From: Paenibacillus sp. EZ-K15
GTDB taxonomy: Bacteria > Bacillota > Bacilli > Paenibacillales > Paenibacillaceae
Assembly: GCF_002573715.1 (NCBI RefSeq)
Contig: NZ_PDHM01000021.1
Location: forward strand, 248,001 to 312,000
DNA length: 64,000 nt
Direction: 5' to 3'
Shown: positions 24,848-34,096 of the stretch, piece by piece
Layout: each line of letters starts with the position of its first letter
Position numbering within the stretch: position 1 is the first letter of the stretch
Program-made: the position numbers and the translations under genes
Notes under the pieces: model-generated
Seen by the model: only the letters and a program-made list of their open reading frames with translations
Databases searched by the model: none
What the model was told of the DNA's origin: nothing

Positions 24848-26051
24848 AATACTCCTTTGTCTGGATTAAGGCGCTAACTAATCGATCAACGTCCTCTTCT
24901 GTATTATACAGATAAAAGCTCGCGCGTGCCGTAGAGGATACTTTTAACCAACGCATAAGCGGTTGACAGCAATGATGTCCTGCACGAATCGCAATCCCCT
25001 GTGCATCCAGCACGGTTGCCACGTCATGCGGGTGAACGTCGCCAAGGTTAAATGTAACGAGGCCTACTTTACGCTCACGGGGACCGTAAATGGAAATGCC
25101 TTCGATCTCGGAGAGGCGGTTCATGGCGTAAGCCGCAAGCTGCGATTCATGCTGCTCGATGGCATCCATTCCGATTTCCTCCAGGAAATCGATGGCAGCG
25201 CCCAAACCGACAGCCCCTGCAATGATAGGCGTCCCTCCCTCAAACTTCCAAGGGAGCTCCTTCCAGTTCGACTCGTACAATCCAACATCATTGATCATTT
25301 CTCCGCCGAATTCGATCGGCTCCATTGATTCCAGCAGCGCCTTCTTGCCGTATAATGCGCCGATACCTGTTGGAGCACACATCTTATGGCCGGACAAAGC
25401 GTAGAAATCGCAATCCAGGTCCTGGACGTCCACTTTCATATGCGGTGTGCTTTGCGCACCGTCCACCACAATGATGGCACCGTGGCGGTGCGCGATTTCC
25501 GCCATTTGTTTCACGGGATGTACAACGCCCATCACGTTGGATACGTAAGCGATGGCTACAACCTTGGTCCGTTCGGTAACGAGTGCCTCTACATCTTCGA
25601 CACGGATCGTGCCGTCAGGCTGCAGAGGAATATATTTCAGCGTAGCGCCAACGGCGATAGCCGCCTGCTGCCACGGTATGAGATTACTGTGATGCTCCAT
25701 TTCCGTCAGGACAATTTCATCCCCAGGACCGCACACAGAGCGCGCGTAGGACGAAGCTACCAGATTCAGGGCCGTCGTCGTACCGCGGGTGAAAATAATT
25801 TGCTCCGAACTCTCGGCATTAATAAAACGGGCAACCTTCTCCCTGGCTCCTTCATAAGCATCAGTAGCACGGCTGCCGAGTGTATGAACCCCGCGGTGTA
25901 CATTGGAGTTCTCCCACTCGTAGTACCGCTTGATAGCATCTATGACCACCTGCGGCTTTTGCGATGTCGCGGCATTGTCGAGATATACCAGCGGATGTCC
26001 GTTGATCTCCTGATGAAGAATGGGAAATTGCTCACGGACAGAGGCGATCAT
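24831..26051 (-). CDS. sufS: Cysteine desulfurase SufS
   Basis: A 406-residue PLP-dependent cysteine desulfurase of class II. YLDNAATSQKP opens the fold, the PLP lysine is in ALSGHKMCAPTG, HVDGAQSTPH-type residues bind the cofactor (IVVDGAQSTPHMKVDV), and the active-site Cys lies in IRAGHHCCQPLMRWL. It removes sulfur from L-cysteine for SufU and SufBCD. It overlaps sufD by 4 bases upstream and sufU by 17 bases downstream, giving a compact operon. Confidence 0.97.
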   Translation of the reverse strand: MIASVREQFPILHQEINGHPLVYLDNAATSQKPQVVIDAIKRYYEWENSNVHRGVHTLGSRATDAYEGAREKVARFINAESSEQIIFTRGTTTALNLVASSYARSVCGPGDEIVLTEMEHHSNLIPWQQAAIAVGATLKYIPLQPDGTIRVEDVEALVTERTKVVAIAYVSNVMGVVHPVKQMAEIAHRHGAIIVVDGAQSTPHMKVDVQDLDCDFYALSGHKMCAPTGIGALYGKKALLESMEPIEFGGEMINDVGLYESNWKELPWKFEGGTPIIAGAVGLGAAIDFLEEIGMDAIEQHESQLAAYAMNRLSEIEGISIYGPRERKVGLVTFNLGDVHPHDVATVLDAQGIAIRAGHHCCQPLMRWLKVSSTARASFYLYNTEEDVDRLVSALIQTKEYFGDAT

Positions 26052-27352
26052 TGTCCCAGCTTCCTTTCAACGAGCCCCTGCAGTTGGTCGCGAAGTCCCT
26101 CAAGCGGAATTTCGCTGACTACCGGAGCCAGGAAGCCGTATATAATCAAGGATTCTGCCACGGTACGCGAAATACCACGGGACATCAGGTAGTAAATTTG
26201 CTCCTGGTTCACTTGTCCTACGGACGCTGCGTGTCCAGCTGTTACATCATCCTCGTCAATCAACAGAATCGGGTTCGCGTCGCCGCGAGCTTTCGGGCTG
26301 AGCATCAGCACGCGCTCGGTCTGTTGTCCGTCCGCCTTCGTTGCACCCTTCTCGATCTTGGTAATTCCGTTGATGATGGCTTGTGCCTCTTCGCGCATAA
26401 CCGCACGGGTAATCATCTGGGATTCGGAGCTCTTGCCATAATGCTTCGCTCGCGTGGTGTAGTTGAGCTTCTGGGATCCGGAACCTACCGCGATGACTTT
26501 TGCATCGGATGTCGAGCCGTTGCCCTTTAGGATACTCATGGTATCGCTAGCTGTATCGCCATTGTTCATTTCACCAACGATCCACTCGATCGAAGCGTCA
26601 TTGTCCAGCATCGCACGACGGAATGTAACATCGGTTACTTCCCCAGCCAATTGGTGAACGGAAGCATAACGCACCTTTGCGCCGTTTTTGGCGAATACTT
26701 CCACCGCTCCGTTATGGGTCACCGGTGCTGCCAGAGAATCCGATACGTAGTTGTCTACATAAGTGATCTGACTGTTCGCTTCAGCTACGATCAGCACATG
26801 CGGAGCAAATGTTGCTTCGGCATCATCCGTCAGCATCACCGCCTGCAGAGGTACATCGACCTCGACATTCTTAGGAACATAGAGGAACACCCCGCCGTTC
26901 CATACGGCAGCATGCAGAGCGCCCATCGAATGCTCGTCATTCTTAAGCGCTTGATGCAGATAAGGTTTAACCAAATCCGCGTGTTCTTTAACCGCTGTTT
27001 CCAAATCGGTGAAAATTACGCCTTTGGCGGAAAGTTCCGGAGCCAAGCTTACATATACGGTTCCCGAGTTGCGTTGAATAACCAAGCCGCCTTCTCTTGA
27101 ACCTTCGACAAGTTTGGCTACCTGTTCAGGCAATTCGTCAAGGGAAGCAAGTTTGTTGCTCTCTTTATATTCACCATAGCTTTGGATGTTCCAGCGCTCG
27201 ATGCGTTGTTTCTCCAGCTTGGGCAGTTCCAACTGGCCAGCCAGTTCCAGGGAAGCCAAACGGCTGTCTGTCAGCCAGGCCGGTTCCTGTTTACTTTCGG
27301 ACAATGCCTTCAGAGCCTCAGCGTTGACCGGAAGAATGGTTTGTGTAGTCAT
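26048..27352 (-). CDS. sufD: Fe-S cluster assembly protein SufD
   Basis: A 434-residue SufD with the beta-helix core of the SufB/SufD family (GVFLYVPKNVEVDVPLQAVML, a VTHNGAVEVFAKNGAKVRYA segment, and YLMSRGISRTVAESLIIYGFLAPVV at the end). SufD pairs with SufB and SufC and is needed for iron acquisition into the scaffold. It lies 22 bases downstream of sufC and overlaps sufS by 4 bases. No anomalies. Confidence 0.96.
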   Translation of the reverse strand: MTTQTILPVNAEALKALSESKQEPAWLTDSRLASLELAGQLELPKLEKQRIERWNIQSYGEYKESNKLASLDELPEQVAKLVEGSREGGLVIQRNSGTVYVSLAPELSAKGVIFTDLETAVKEHADLVKPYLHQALKNDEHSMGALHAAVWNGGVFLYVPKNVEVDVPLQAVMLTDDAEATFAPHVLIVAEANSQITYVDNYVSDSLAAPVTHNGAVEVFAKNGAKVRYASVHQLAGEVTDVTFRRAMLDNDASIEWIVGEMNNGDTASDTMSILKGNGSTSDAKVIAVGSGSQKLNYTTRAKHYGKSSESQMITRAVMREEAQAIINGITKIEKGATKADGQQTERVLMLSPKARGDANPILLIDEDDVTAGHAASVGQVNQEQIYYLMSRGISRTVAESLIIYGFLAPVVSEIPLEGLRDQLQGLVERKLGQ

Positions 27353-27374
27353 ATCGTTTCCTCCTCCCGTCTAT

Positions 27375-28157
27375 TTACGCGTCTTGACCTACAGTTTCAT
27401 CAGTAATGCCCAGCTCTTCCTTAATCCAGTCATAACCTTCTGCCTCCAGGCGCTGTGCCAGTTCAGGGCCGCCGGATTTTACGATACGTCCTTGCATCAT
27501 CACGTGAACGTAATCTGGAGTGATATAGTTAAGCAAACGTTGATAGTGGGTAATAATCAAGAAACCGCGTTCTTCGGATTTCATGGCATTTACACCGTTC
27601 GCCACAATTCTCAAAGCATCGATATCAAGACCGGAGTCGATTTCGTCAAGCACGACGATTTTCGGATCCAGCATCATCATTTGCAGGATTTCGTTACGTT
27701 TCTTCTCACCACCGGAGAAACCTTCGTTCAGGTAACGGTGAGCGAACTCAGGATTCATCTCGAGCTCCTTCATTTTGCCTTCCATTTGACGAATGAACTT
27801 GATCAGGGAAATCTCATTGCCTTCACCGCGGCGTGCGTTGATGGAACTGCGCAGGAAATCGGAGTTCGTAACGCCGGCGATTTCGCTTGGATATTGCATG
27901 GCCAGGAACAAACCTGCGAGGGCGCGCTCGTCAACTTCCATCTCCAGCACGTCTTCATCGTTAAGGAATACTTTACCTTCTGTAACTTCATATTTAGGAT
28001 GCCCCATCAACGCGGAAGCCAAAGTACTTTTGCCTGTACCGTTTGGTCCCATGATGGCATGAACTTCTCCGCCCTTCATCTCAAGGTTGATCCCTTTAAG
28101 GATCTCCTTGCCTTCGATTGTTGCTTTCAATCCTTCAATGACAAACTTGGTTGACAT
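27375..28157 (-). CDS. sufC: Fe-S assembly ATPase SufC
   Basis: A 260-residue ABC-type ATPase. Walker A GPNGTGKST is at 37-45, the signature FSGGEKKR and Walker B IVVLDEIDSGLD follow, and the ITHYQRLL switch His is present. SufC drives the conformational change of SufBCD and has no membrane partner. It is the first gene of sufCDSUB; AGGGAAT-type ribosome binding precedes ATG 28157. The promoter lies in the AT-rich stretch upstream. Confidence 0.97.
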   Translation of the reverse strand: MSTKFVIEGLKATIEGKEILKGINLEMKGGEVHAIMGPNGTGKSTLASALMGHPKYEVTEGKVFLNDEDVLEMEVDERALAGLFLAMQYPSEIAGVTNSDFLRSSINARRGEGNEISLIKFIRQMEGKMKELEMNPEFAHRYLNEGFSGGEKKRNEILQMMMLDPKIVVLDEIDSGLDIDALRIVANGVNAMKSEERGFLIITHYQRLLNYITPDYVHVMMQGRIVKSGGPELAQRLEAEGYDWIKEELGITDETVGQDA

Positions 28158-28601
28158 ATTAGATTCCCTCCGTTGAATAGGTAGTGTATTGTTGTCCTAT
28201 ATGATAACAGGATTGGACGCCCTGATTTCATAAAACAAAAAATAATTCTTTATTTATAATCATTCTAAACTGATTATCAATGATTCTCAAGCCATTTTAT
28301 AATAAAATATGACGTATTTCAACCGGACAAGCGTTTTACAGACAACATTCAGACAACCGTAACAATTAAAAAAACAGGCATGACCGATAGACCGGCCAAG
28401 CCTGTTTCGTTCGCCCTGTTCCCCTTCCTATTTGCTAATGCTCCTGAGAATCATTACGGCATCCGGCACCGGCGTTTATCGCGCGTTGACAGACGGTGCT
28501 CAGGTCAACATCACGAGATAAGGCACACGGCACAGTAACCGGGAACCTTAGCTCTTGCAAATACAAGGGAAGAATAGGCATCATTCTGTTGTATTCACGC
28601 T
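28158..28601. other. Intergenic stretch upstream of sufC
   Basis: The first 150 bases are AT-rich and must contain the suf promoter. TGATTATCAATGATTCTCA at 28271-28289 contains Fur-like half sites but aligns poorly to a full Fur box. A dps terminator lies at 28368-28407. A minus-strand open frame of 64 codons (28435-28629) has no ribosome site and overlaps the dps end, so it is not called. Confidence 0.4.
28368..28407 (-). terminator. Terminator beyond dps
   Basis: On the minus strand ACAGGC-T-TGGCCG-(6-base loop)-CGGTCA-T-GCCTGT is followed by a run of T residues. A two-part stem with one mismatch; it closes the minus-strand transcript from dps. Confidence 0.8.
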
Positions 28602-29078
28602 TTATCCAAGGAACGAACGCAGCATCCACATATGCTTCTCAAGATCAGCCTTAAACCCGGTGAACATGTCCGCTGTTGGCGCATCTCCGGCTTCCTCAGC
28701 CATTTCGATACCTTCCGCCAGCTCCTCAGATACGGTTGCAAAGTCCTCAATCAAAGCTTGTACCATGCCGCGGGTATCCTCGTTGCCCGAAGCCTCCTGG
28801 ACTGTCGCAAGTTCCAAATATTCTTTCATCGTTGCAGCAGGTTTGCCTTTAATCGAGAGCAAGCGCTCCGCAACCTCATCCATTTTAAGTGTAACTTCGT
28901 CATACAGTTCTTCGAATTTAACATGAAGGGAGTAGAATTGCTCTCCGGTTACATACCAGTGATAATTGTGGAGTTTGACATAGAGCACGTTGAAGTTCGC
29001 AACCTGCTGATTCAACAATTGCTCCAGACTTGCGTTCTTCGTTTTTCCTGCAGCTTTGCCAGATGTAGTTTTTGCCAT
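28602..29078 (-). CDS. dps: Dps-family ferritin-like DNA/iron protein
   Basis: A 158-residue Dps. The intersubunit ferroxidase residues are visible in LHNYHWYVTGEQFYSLHVKFEELYDEV (His and Asp/Glu ligands), and the family signature DEVAERLLSIKGKP is intact. The N-terminal tail is Lys-rich (KTTSGKAAGKTKN), as in DNA-binding members. It oxidises and stores iron and protects DNA in stress and stationary phase. It is monocistronic, with a terminator about 195 bases downstream. I looked for a PerR box upstream and did not find a convincing one. Confidence 0.93.
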   Translation of the reverse strand: MAKTTSGKAAGKTKNASLEQLLNQQVANFNVLYVKLHNYHWYVTGEQFYSLHVKFEELYDEVTLKMDEVAERLLSIKGKPAATMKEYLELATVQEASGNEDTRGMVQALIEDFATVSEELAEGIEMAEEAGDAPTADMFTGFKADLEKHMWMLRSFLG

Positions 29079-29385
29079 GGTTAATCCCTTCCTTTTCTAT
29101 ATGAAATGCACCCTGTACTGCGTCAAAGGAACATTCGGCAGAGCGGTGTATACCCATTGTAACTGGTACCATCTGCTAATGCCATTCCTTCCTTAATATA
29201 TGAGTACATCCTGTGCTGGGGCGTCTATTTATAGTTTACCCTTAGGACTACAAAGCGAATCAATTTCGCAAACCTTTCGTCTTGCCAAAAAATTATACAA
29301 AATTCGCGAAAAAACGTTATACTAGGTAATACCAAGCAAAAAAGTTGGCTTTGTTTTCTTCTATTATATTTGGGGGTGACCATCC
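29079..29385. other. Divergent gap between dps and mtnK
   Basis: This AT-rich gap must hold both promoters. TATACT near 29318 is a possible -10 for mtnK, with a poor -35. I looked for the S-box (SAM) riboswitch core that precedes mtnK in Bacillus and found none; the leader is too short and lacks the conserved stems. Confidence 0.4.
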
Positions 29386-30609
29386 ATGTCTGCATATCAT
29401 CCGCTGAACGCGGAAGAAGCTATACAATTAGCTAAAAGTATACCGGGCCGGTTCCCGGACCATGCCCAGCTCGAATGCCGCGAAATCGGCGACGGCAATC
29501 TCAATCTGGTGTTTCATGTCACCGCCAAAAATACAACTGATAGTATCATTATCAAGCAAGCTGTTCCTTATGCAAAAGTTGTAGGCGAATCCTGGCCGCT
29601 GTCTCTCGACCGGGCCCGCATCGAACGTCTGGCGCTGGAGACAGAGTACTCCATTTGCCCCGACCTCGTGCCCAAAGTATACGGTTATTCGGATGAGCTC
29701 GCCTACACGGTAATGGAAGACCTGAGCGAGTATACCATCATGCGCAAAGGCCTGATCGAAGGCAATGCCTATCCGAAGTTCGCAGAGCATATTGGCCGCT
29801 TCATGGCCAGAACCCTGTTCTACACGTCGGATCTCGGGATGAACCAACAGAAGAAGAAGGAACTTGCCGGCCGCTTTGTCAATCCGGATTTATGCAAAAT
29901 TACCGAAGATTTAATCTTCGAAGATCCATACCGCGAATCCACCAATAACAATTATGCGCAGAGCATCGCCGATGAAGCCGAAGCCCTCCGTGCCGACCTG
30001 CCGCTTCACTTTGAAGTCGCGCTGCTGCGGGAGAAGTTTCTGACTCACGCACAGGCCCTGCTGCACGGGGATCTGCATACAGGCAGCATCTTCGTCACGC
30101 CGGAATCGACCAAGGTCATCGACCCGGAATTCGCTTATTTCGGCCCGATGGGATTCGATATCGGTGCGGTCATCGGCAATCTGCTGCTCAACTATGCGGC
30201 GCAGCCGGGCTGGTGTCAGGACGAGCATACGATGACTGCCCGGGAAGCCAAACTCCTCGAGATGGCAAGCGACGTGTGGACCCACTTCGAGAACAACTTC
30301 CGCATGCTGTGGAACGATGATCTCTTGGACGAAATGTCCCGGACACCAGGTTATCAGGACCATTATGTATCACAGATTTTGAAGGACACCGCAGGATTCG
30401 CAGGCTGCAAAATGATCCGGCGCATCGTCGGATTGTCCCATGTTGCGGACATTGACACCATAGCCGATGATAAAGCCAGAGAAGCTGCGCAGCGCAAAGC
30501 GCTTGCTATCGGCAAAAATCTCGTGCGTCATCATCGCAGCATCAAGTCCTTTGAGGACATTTTAACTTTGATCACACAAGCAACTACAGGAAATGAGGTA
30601 TCGATATGA
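29386..30609 (+). CDS. mtnK: 5-methylthioribose kinase
   Basis: A 407-residue kinase of the methionine salvage pathway, phosphorylating methylthioribose at C1. It has the aminoglycoside-phosphotransferase-like fold: an N-terminal GDGNLNLVFHV strand, a catalytic loop LLHGDLHTGSIFV and a metal-binding DPEFAYFGPMGFDIG. Length matches Bacillus MtnK. GGGGGTGACC precedes ATG 29386. It overlaps mtnA by 4 bases, the usual mtnKA pair. Later salvage genes (mtnW, X, B, D) are not in the window. Confidence 0.95.
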   Translation: MSAYHPLNAEEAIQLAKSIPGRFPDHAQLECREIGDGNLNLVFHVTAKNTTDSIIIKQAVPYAKVVGESWPLSLDRARIERLALETEYSICPDLVPKVYGYSDELAYTVMEDLSEYTIMRKGLIEGNAYPKFAEHIGRFMARTLFYTSDLGMNQQKKKELAGRFVNPDLCKITEDLIFEDPYRESTNNNYAQSIADEAEALRADLPLHFEVALLREKFLTHAQALLHGDLHTGSIFVTPESTKVIDPEFAYFGPMGFDIGAVIGNLLLNYAAQPGWCQDEHTMTAREAKLLEMASDVWTHFENNFRMLWNDDLLDEMSRTPGYQDHYVSQILKDTAGFAGCKMIRRIVGLSHVADIDTIADDKAREAAQRKALAIGKNLVRHHRSIKSFEDILTLITQATTGNEVSI

Positions 30610-31685
30610 GCGGTATGACTACCGGCAATGCCAGCACCTATGAACCGCTAAGCTCGGTTTATTGGGGGGGAGACCATCTGGTCCTACTGGACCAGCGATT
30701 ACTCCCGGAAGAGATTGTCTATCTCCAGCTCTTCACACCGGAGGAAGTCTGGGAAGGCATTCACTCCATGAAAGTCCGCGGCGCGCCGGCTATCGGCATC
30801 GCGGCAGCATTCGGCGCGGTCCTTGGCGGCATGCAGGTTGAAGCCAACGATAACGAGGGATGGCTGCAGCAAGTCGTAAAAACTTGCGCTTATCTCGCCA
30901 CTTCCAGACCGACGGCCGTCAATCTGTTCTGGGCGCTGGACCGTATCAAGCTTGCGGCTGAGAAGCTGGCAGAATCGAAACTGGATACGGCCGGACTGAA
31001 TGCATCGCTGCTCGCCGAAGCCGAGGCCATTCGGGCCGAGGACGAGGATGTATGCCGCCGCATCGGCGAAAACGCGCTGCCGTTCTTCAAAGAGGGTATG
31101 GGTGTGCTTACCCACTGCAACGCGGGCGGACTGGCGACTGCCAAGTACGGGACCGCACTGGCACCGATGTATCTCGCTCATGAGCAAGGGATGAACATCA
31201 AGGTGTTCGCGGATGAGACAAGACCTGTCCTGCAAGGCGCGCGTTTAACTGCTTTTGAACTCCAGCAGGCGGGGATCGACGTGACACTGCTGGCGGATAA
31301 CATGGCCGCCATGGTCATGTCCAAAGGCTGGATACAAGCGGTGATCGTCGGTACGGATCGCGTTGCCGCAAACGGCGATGTCGCCAATAAGATCGGAACG
31401 TATGGAGTAGCGGTCCTTGCTAAAGCTCACGGCATTCCTTTCTACGTGGCGTGCCCGCTGTCGACGATTGATCTGAATACGAAGACAGGCGCCGATATTC
31501 CGATTGAGGAGCGGCCAGCGGAAGAGATCACGGAAGGTTTCGGCAAGCGCACAGCGCCGCAAGGCGTAAAAGTGTACAACCCTGCCTTCGACATTACGCC
31601 GAATGAGTATGTGACAGCAATCATTACGGAAAAAGGCGTCGTGCAGGCTCCTTATCATGAGAGCTTAAAAAGCTTGTTCGAATAG
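30606..31685 (+). CDS. mtnA: Methylthioribose-1-phosphate isomerase
   Basis: A 359-residue isomerase converting methylthioribose-1-phosphate to methylthioribulose-1-phosphate. The eIF2B-like fold carries SMKVRGAPAIG, the catalytic Cys in VLTHCNAGGLAT and the catalytic Asp in IVGTDRVAANGDVANKIGTY. It is coupled to mtnK by a 4-base overlap and closed by a strong terminator at 31718-31759. Confidence 0.96.
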   Translation: MSGMTTGNASTYEPLSSVYWGGDHLVLLDQRLLPEEIVYLQLFTPEEVWEGIHSMKVRGAPAIGIAAAFGAVLGGMQVEANDNEGWLQQVVKTCAYLATSRPTAVNLFWALDRIKLAAEKLAESKLDTAGLNASLLAEAEAIRAEDEDVCRRIGENALPFFKEGMGVLTHCNAGGLATAKYGTALAPMYLAHEQGMNIKVFADETRPVLQGARLTAFELQQAGIDVTLLADNMAAMVMSKGWIQAVIVGTDRVAANGDVANKIGTYGVAVLAKAHGIPFYVACPLSTIDLNTKTGADIPIEERPAEEITEGFGKRTAPQGVKVYNPAFDITPNEYVTAIITEKGVVQAPYHESLKSLFE

Positions 31686-31717
31686 CCGCTGTATCCGAAT
31701 GTTTTATGGCATCATAA

Positions 31718-31759
31718 AACGGACAAACGGCCCTCCAGCCGTATTGTCCGTTTTTTTTT
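31718..31759 (+). terminator. Rho-independent terminator of mtnKA
   Basis: ACGGACAA-A-CGGC pairs with GCCG-TA-TTGTCCGT around CCTCCA and is followed by nine T residues. Confidence 0.92.
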
Positions 31760-31805
31760 GCGGTTTGCATGTTAGTGCATTTAAAGTTGATACTTTCTTA
31801 TCTCT

Positions 31806-31838
31806 AAAAAAAGAGCGATCCGCACGGGAATCACTCTT
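31806..31838 (-). terminator. Rho-independent terminator of the DUF1805 gene
   Basis: On the minus strand AAGAGTGATTCC pairs with GGATCGCTCTT (one mismatch) around CGTGC and is followed by seven T residues, 21 bases past the stop at 31860. Confidence 0.85.
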
Positions 31839-31859
31839 GTAACGTAAGCCATATATGAC

Positions 31860-32162
31860 TCATAACATGCGCAGGATCGCATCCTTGCCAGCCAAGCCAG
31901 GATGAATGCCCCACTTCTCCGCCTCCAGGGTTACCGATTCCAGCGGCGCCTCCAGCAGCTGCTCCAATGTGCGAACCCCTACGGCTCTTCCTGCGATAAT
32001 CTTGCGGTCCGCAAGCTTTTCGTTAAGGAGGCCCACATCGAGTGCACCGCACATAATATAGCCGCGGGAAGTGTATACGGCCAGCAGCGTTGTTTTCGGA
32101 AGCTGTACCTCGACGCCCATAACAGTATGTCCTTCAATATCGATCGGCAGTAAAGTCACCAA
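31860..32162 (-). CDS. DUF1805-domain protein, YunC-like
   Basis: A 100-residue protein of the DUF1805/YunC family (core LPKTTLLAVYTSRGYIMCGALDVGLLNEKLADR). Function is unknown. I place the start at TTG 32162: GGGGAGG lies about 10 bases upstream, and the resulting N-terminus lines up residue for residue with the YunC N-terminus as I remember it. A GTG at 32183 gives a longer form that overlaps the ribosome site. It is divergent from the gene at 32383 and has its own terminator. Confidence 0.8.
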   Translation of the reverse strand: MVTLLPIDIEGHTVMGVEVQLPKTTLLAVYTSRGYIMCGALDVGLLNEKLADRKIIAGRAVGVRTLEQLLEAPLESVTLEAEKWGIHPGLAGKDAILRML

Positions 32163-32220
32163 TATCAACAAACCTCCCCTCACGTCGGCTTAGAATTATG
32201 TTTATTCTTTTGGAACCGAC

Positions 32221-32275
32221 ATGGTGCGAATGTCTCTGATATTATGCATTCCAACCTACGTATATGGTGCGAATG
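32221..32275. repeat. 12-base direct repeat in a divergent promoter region
   Basis: ATGGTGCGAATG occurs at 32221-32232 and again at 32264-32275, 43 bases apart (about four helical turns), between the DUF1805 gene and the divergent gene at 32383. Spacing on one face of the helix would suit a dimeric regulator; none is identified. Confidence 0.6.
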
Positions 32276-32382
32276 ACTCGTAAGTCAATAGAATAAAGAT
32301 GAAATACACATGACATTAGGACTATTAATATTCGAAATTTATGGTATATTTGATTCAGTAGAAAACATGTGAAAGCTGGTGA

Positions 32383-32943
32383 ATGATAAAAGCTATGAAC
32401 ACAATTCCTGTCACCGATGATAACGGCTTTTTATTCAACGTTGATATTCTGGTCAAGAGTTCCTCCAACGCACTGGCTTTGCAATATTTGCTAGAAATGC
32501 TGAACGACAAGGCTGAAGTCGTCGATTTCCGGGTTAAATCCGGAATGGAACTTGGAGAAATTATCAACACCTTGGTTCAAGCCAAGAAAGATTCCGTTAT
32601 TAGCAAAGCCTCCGGGAAGATGGCTTCTGCCGCTTCTCAGAAAGAGAAACCTGCGCCACCTGTGCCACCTGCGACATCCTCGCCGGAAAAAAAGATCGCT
32701 GCAAGCGTACCCCCTGTCCAAACTCCACTCACCGGAAGTGATCCTTTCGAATGGATTAAAGTATACAGTAAGGACAATCGCCTTGTTCGCCTGACAACCA
32801 ACCGCCACGGTAAGCAGACAAGTCTGCCCTGCCGGATTCTCAACTATGATGAAAGCAATTTCCTGGTCAACGTTTATCATGTCGATGAGAAACAGGTGTA
32901 TACCTTCAAGCTCAATGAAATTGACGAGTTCAGCGTCAGCTGA
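32383..32943 (+). CDS. Two-domain protein of unknown function
   Basis: A 186-residue protein. The first 70 residues look folded (FLFNVDILVKSSSNALALQY...KAEVVDFRVKSG). A Pro/Ala/Lys-rich linker follows (about 85-120). A C-terminal domain of about 60 residues (FEWIKVYSKDNRLVRLTTNR...EKQVYTFKLNEIDEF) has a small beta-barrel, RNA-binding-like pattern. No family is recognised. It ends at a bidirectional terminator shared with the DUF423 gene. Cytoplasmic; no signal or membrane segment. Confidence 0.65.
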   Translation: MIKAMNTIPVTDDNGFLFNVDILVKSSSNALALQYLLEMLNDKAEVVDFRVKSGMELGEIINTLVQAKKDSVISKASGKMASAASQKEKPAPPVPPATSSPEKKIAASVPPVQTPLTGSDPFEWIKVYSKDNRLVRLTTNRHGKQTSLPCRILNYDESNFLVNVYHVDEKQVYTFKLNEIDEFSVS

Positions 32944-32972
32944 GTTGGTATCACATCAACGGAATCCATTTT

Positions 32973-33024
32973 AAAAAAACGGCTTCGCCGCCCCATAAGA
33001 AGGGATCGGTGAAGCCGTTTTTTT
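32973..33024. terminator. Bidirectional terminator
   Basis: ACGGCTTCGCCG and CGGTGAAGCCGT form a 12-pair stem with one mismatch; A-run on the left, T-run on the right. It separates converging genes ending at 32943 and 33029. Confidence 0.9.
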
Positions 33025-33028
33025 AACA

Positions 33029-33409
33029 TCAAGCATTTTTTCGGGAGAGCGCCGAAGACATCAGCATCAGCCAACCCACGATAAAGGAGACACCGCCGAT
33101 CGGCGTGATCGCCCCAAGCCACTTGATGCCGGATATACTTAACACGTAGAGACTTCCGGAAAATATGACGGTTCCCGCGATGAATAAAGCCCCTGCCCAG
33201 AACAGCTTCCGGGATTCGCCCAGAACCTTCGCCACAATCCCCGCAATCAGCACCGCAAGTCCGTGAATCATATGATAATGAACTCCGGTCTCATAAATGG
33301 CAAGTTCGTCCGGCGTAATCTTATCCTTCAGCATATGGGCACCGAATGCCCCGATAGCGACAGACAATGCCATCAGGATCGAACCCCATGCAATGAATCT
33401 ACGACTCAT
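33029..33409 (-). CDS. DUF423 membrane protein, YwdK-like
   Basis: A 126-residue protein with four hydrophobic helices. It begins RRFIAWGSILMALSVAIGAFGAHML, the classic DUF423 opening (G-AFGAH), and continues with EXGVHYHMIHGLAVL and a final IGGVSFIVGWLMLM helix. Function unknown. It has its own ATG with no close operon partner. Confidence 0.88.
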   Translation of the reverse strand: MSRRFIAWGSILMALSVAIGAFGAHMLKDKITPDELAIYETGVHYHMIHGLAVLIAGIVAKVLGESRKLFWAGALFIAGTVIFSGSLYVLSISGIKWLGAITPIGGVSFIVGWLMLMSSALSRKNA

Positions 33410-33620
33410 GCCTTTTCAACCCCTTTTGTCAGTGGACACCCGTGTCCTTATGTAATCAAATTAAGTTTAACGGATTCGATGAAGCTTTTCCACCGGCATG
33501 CAAGCGCTTTGGACTTGATTTCAGGGCCATTTTGTGAAAGATTAATAAGGATGTCTTTTTATTGAAGACCCACATGTACCTATTAGAGAATGAATTCTTA
33601 AGTTAGGAGCGATTAAACAC

Positions 33621-34043
33621 ATGGATCAACAATCACCTTCCTCCCCATCCGAGGACCAAGGTTCACCCAAACGACCTAAAACCACATTTATTCCACCCGA
33701 GGACAGAAAAAACTCTCGCTTCGGCATCGCCTCATTCATACTGTCGATCGTGACGCTGCTCGGGTATATTCTACTCGGCGCACTCGGCACAACGATGATT
33801 GAGCCTTACATGACGGAGAATGGACCGATTCTTGAGCCGACTCAGGAAACGCTGGAAGCGATGACCACGCTGGCGGCCGTGTTCATCCTCGTCATGGTCA
33901 TCAATATCGTCGGCTTGGTGCTTGGCATTGTAGGCTGCTTCTCCAAAACGCGCAAGCGTGTCGTCGCCGTCATCGCAACCATCGTGAATGGCGTAGTCAT
34001 TATCACCATCGGAGCTCTTTTCCTATTCGTATTAAGTGCTTAA
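33621..34043 (+). CDS. Small membrane protein with disordered N-terminus
   Basis: A 140-residue protein. Residues 1-32 are polar and Pro-rich (SPSSPSEDQGSPKRPKTTF). Three hydrophobic helices follow: FGIASFILSIVTLLGYILLGAL, LAAVFILVMVINIVGLVLGIVG and VVAVIATIVNGVVIITIGALFLFVL. The pattern resembles DUF4190-type small membrane proteins but the assignment is uncertain. AGGAG lies upstream of ATG 33621, and a terminator follows at 34059. Confidence 0.65.
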   Translation: MDQQSPSSPSEDQGSPKRPKTTFIPPEDRKNSRFGIASFILSIVTLLGYILLGALGTTMIEPYMTENGPILEPTQETLEAMTTLAAVFILVMVINIVGLVLGIVGCFSKTRKRVVAVIATIVNGVVIITIGALFLFVLSA

Positions 34044-34058
34044 GGAGCACCACTTCGA

Positions 34059-34096
34059 GACACTTGCCTGATTCATCTCAGGTTAAGTGTCTTTTT
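34059..34096 (+). terminator. Rho-independent terminator
   Basis: GACACTT...CCTGA pairs with TCAGG...AAGTGTC and is followed by TTTTT, 16 bases after the membrane-protein stop. Confidence 0.85.

Noticed and set aside
28271..28289. Fur-box-like sequence upstream of sufC
   Set aside because: Half sites are present but the full 19-base alignment is poor compared with the two clear boxes at 47928 and 49633.
28435..28629. 64-codon minus-strand frame after dps
   Set aside because: It overlaps the dps end, has no ribosome site and shows no recognisable domain.
29230..29385. Possible SAM (S-box) riboswitch before mtnK
   Set aside because: Expected from Bacillus, but the conserved core and stems are absent and the leader is too short.
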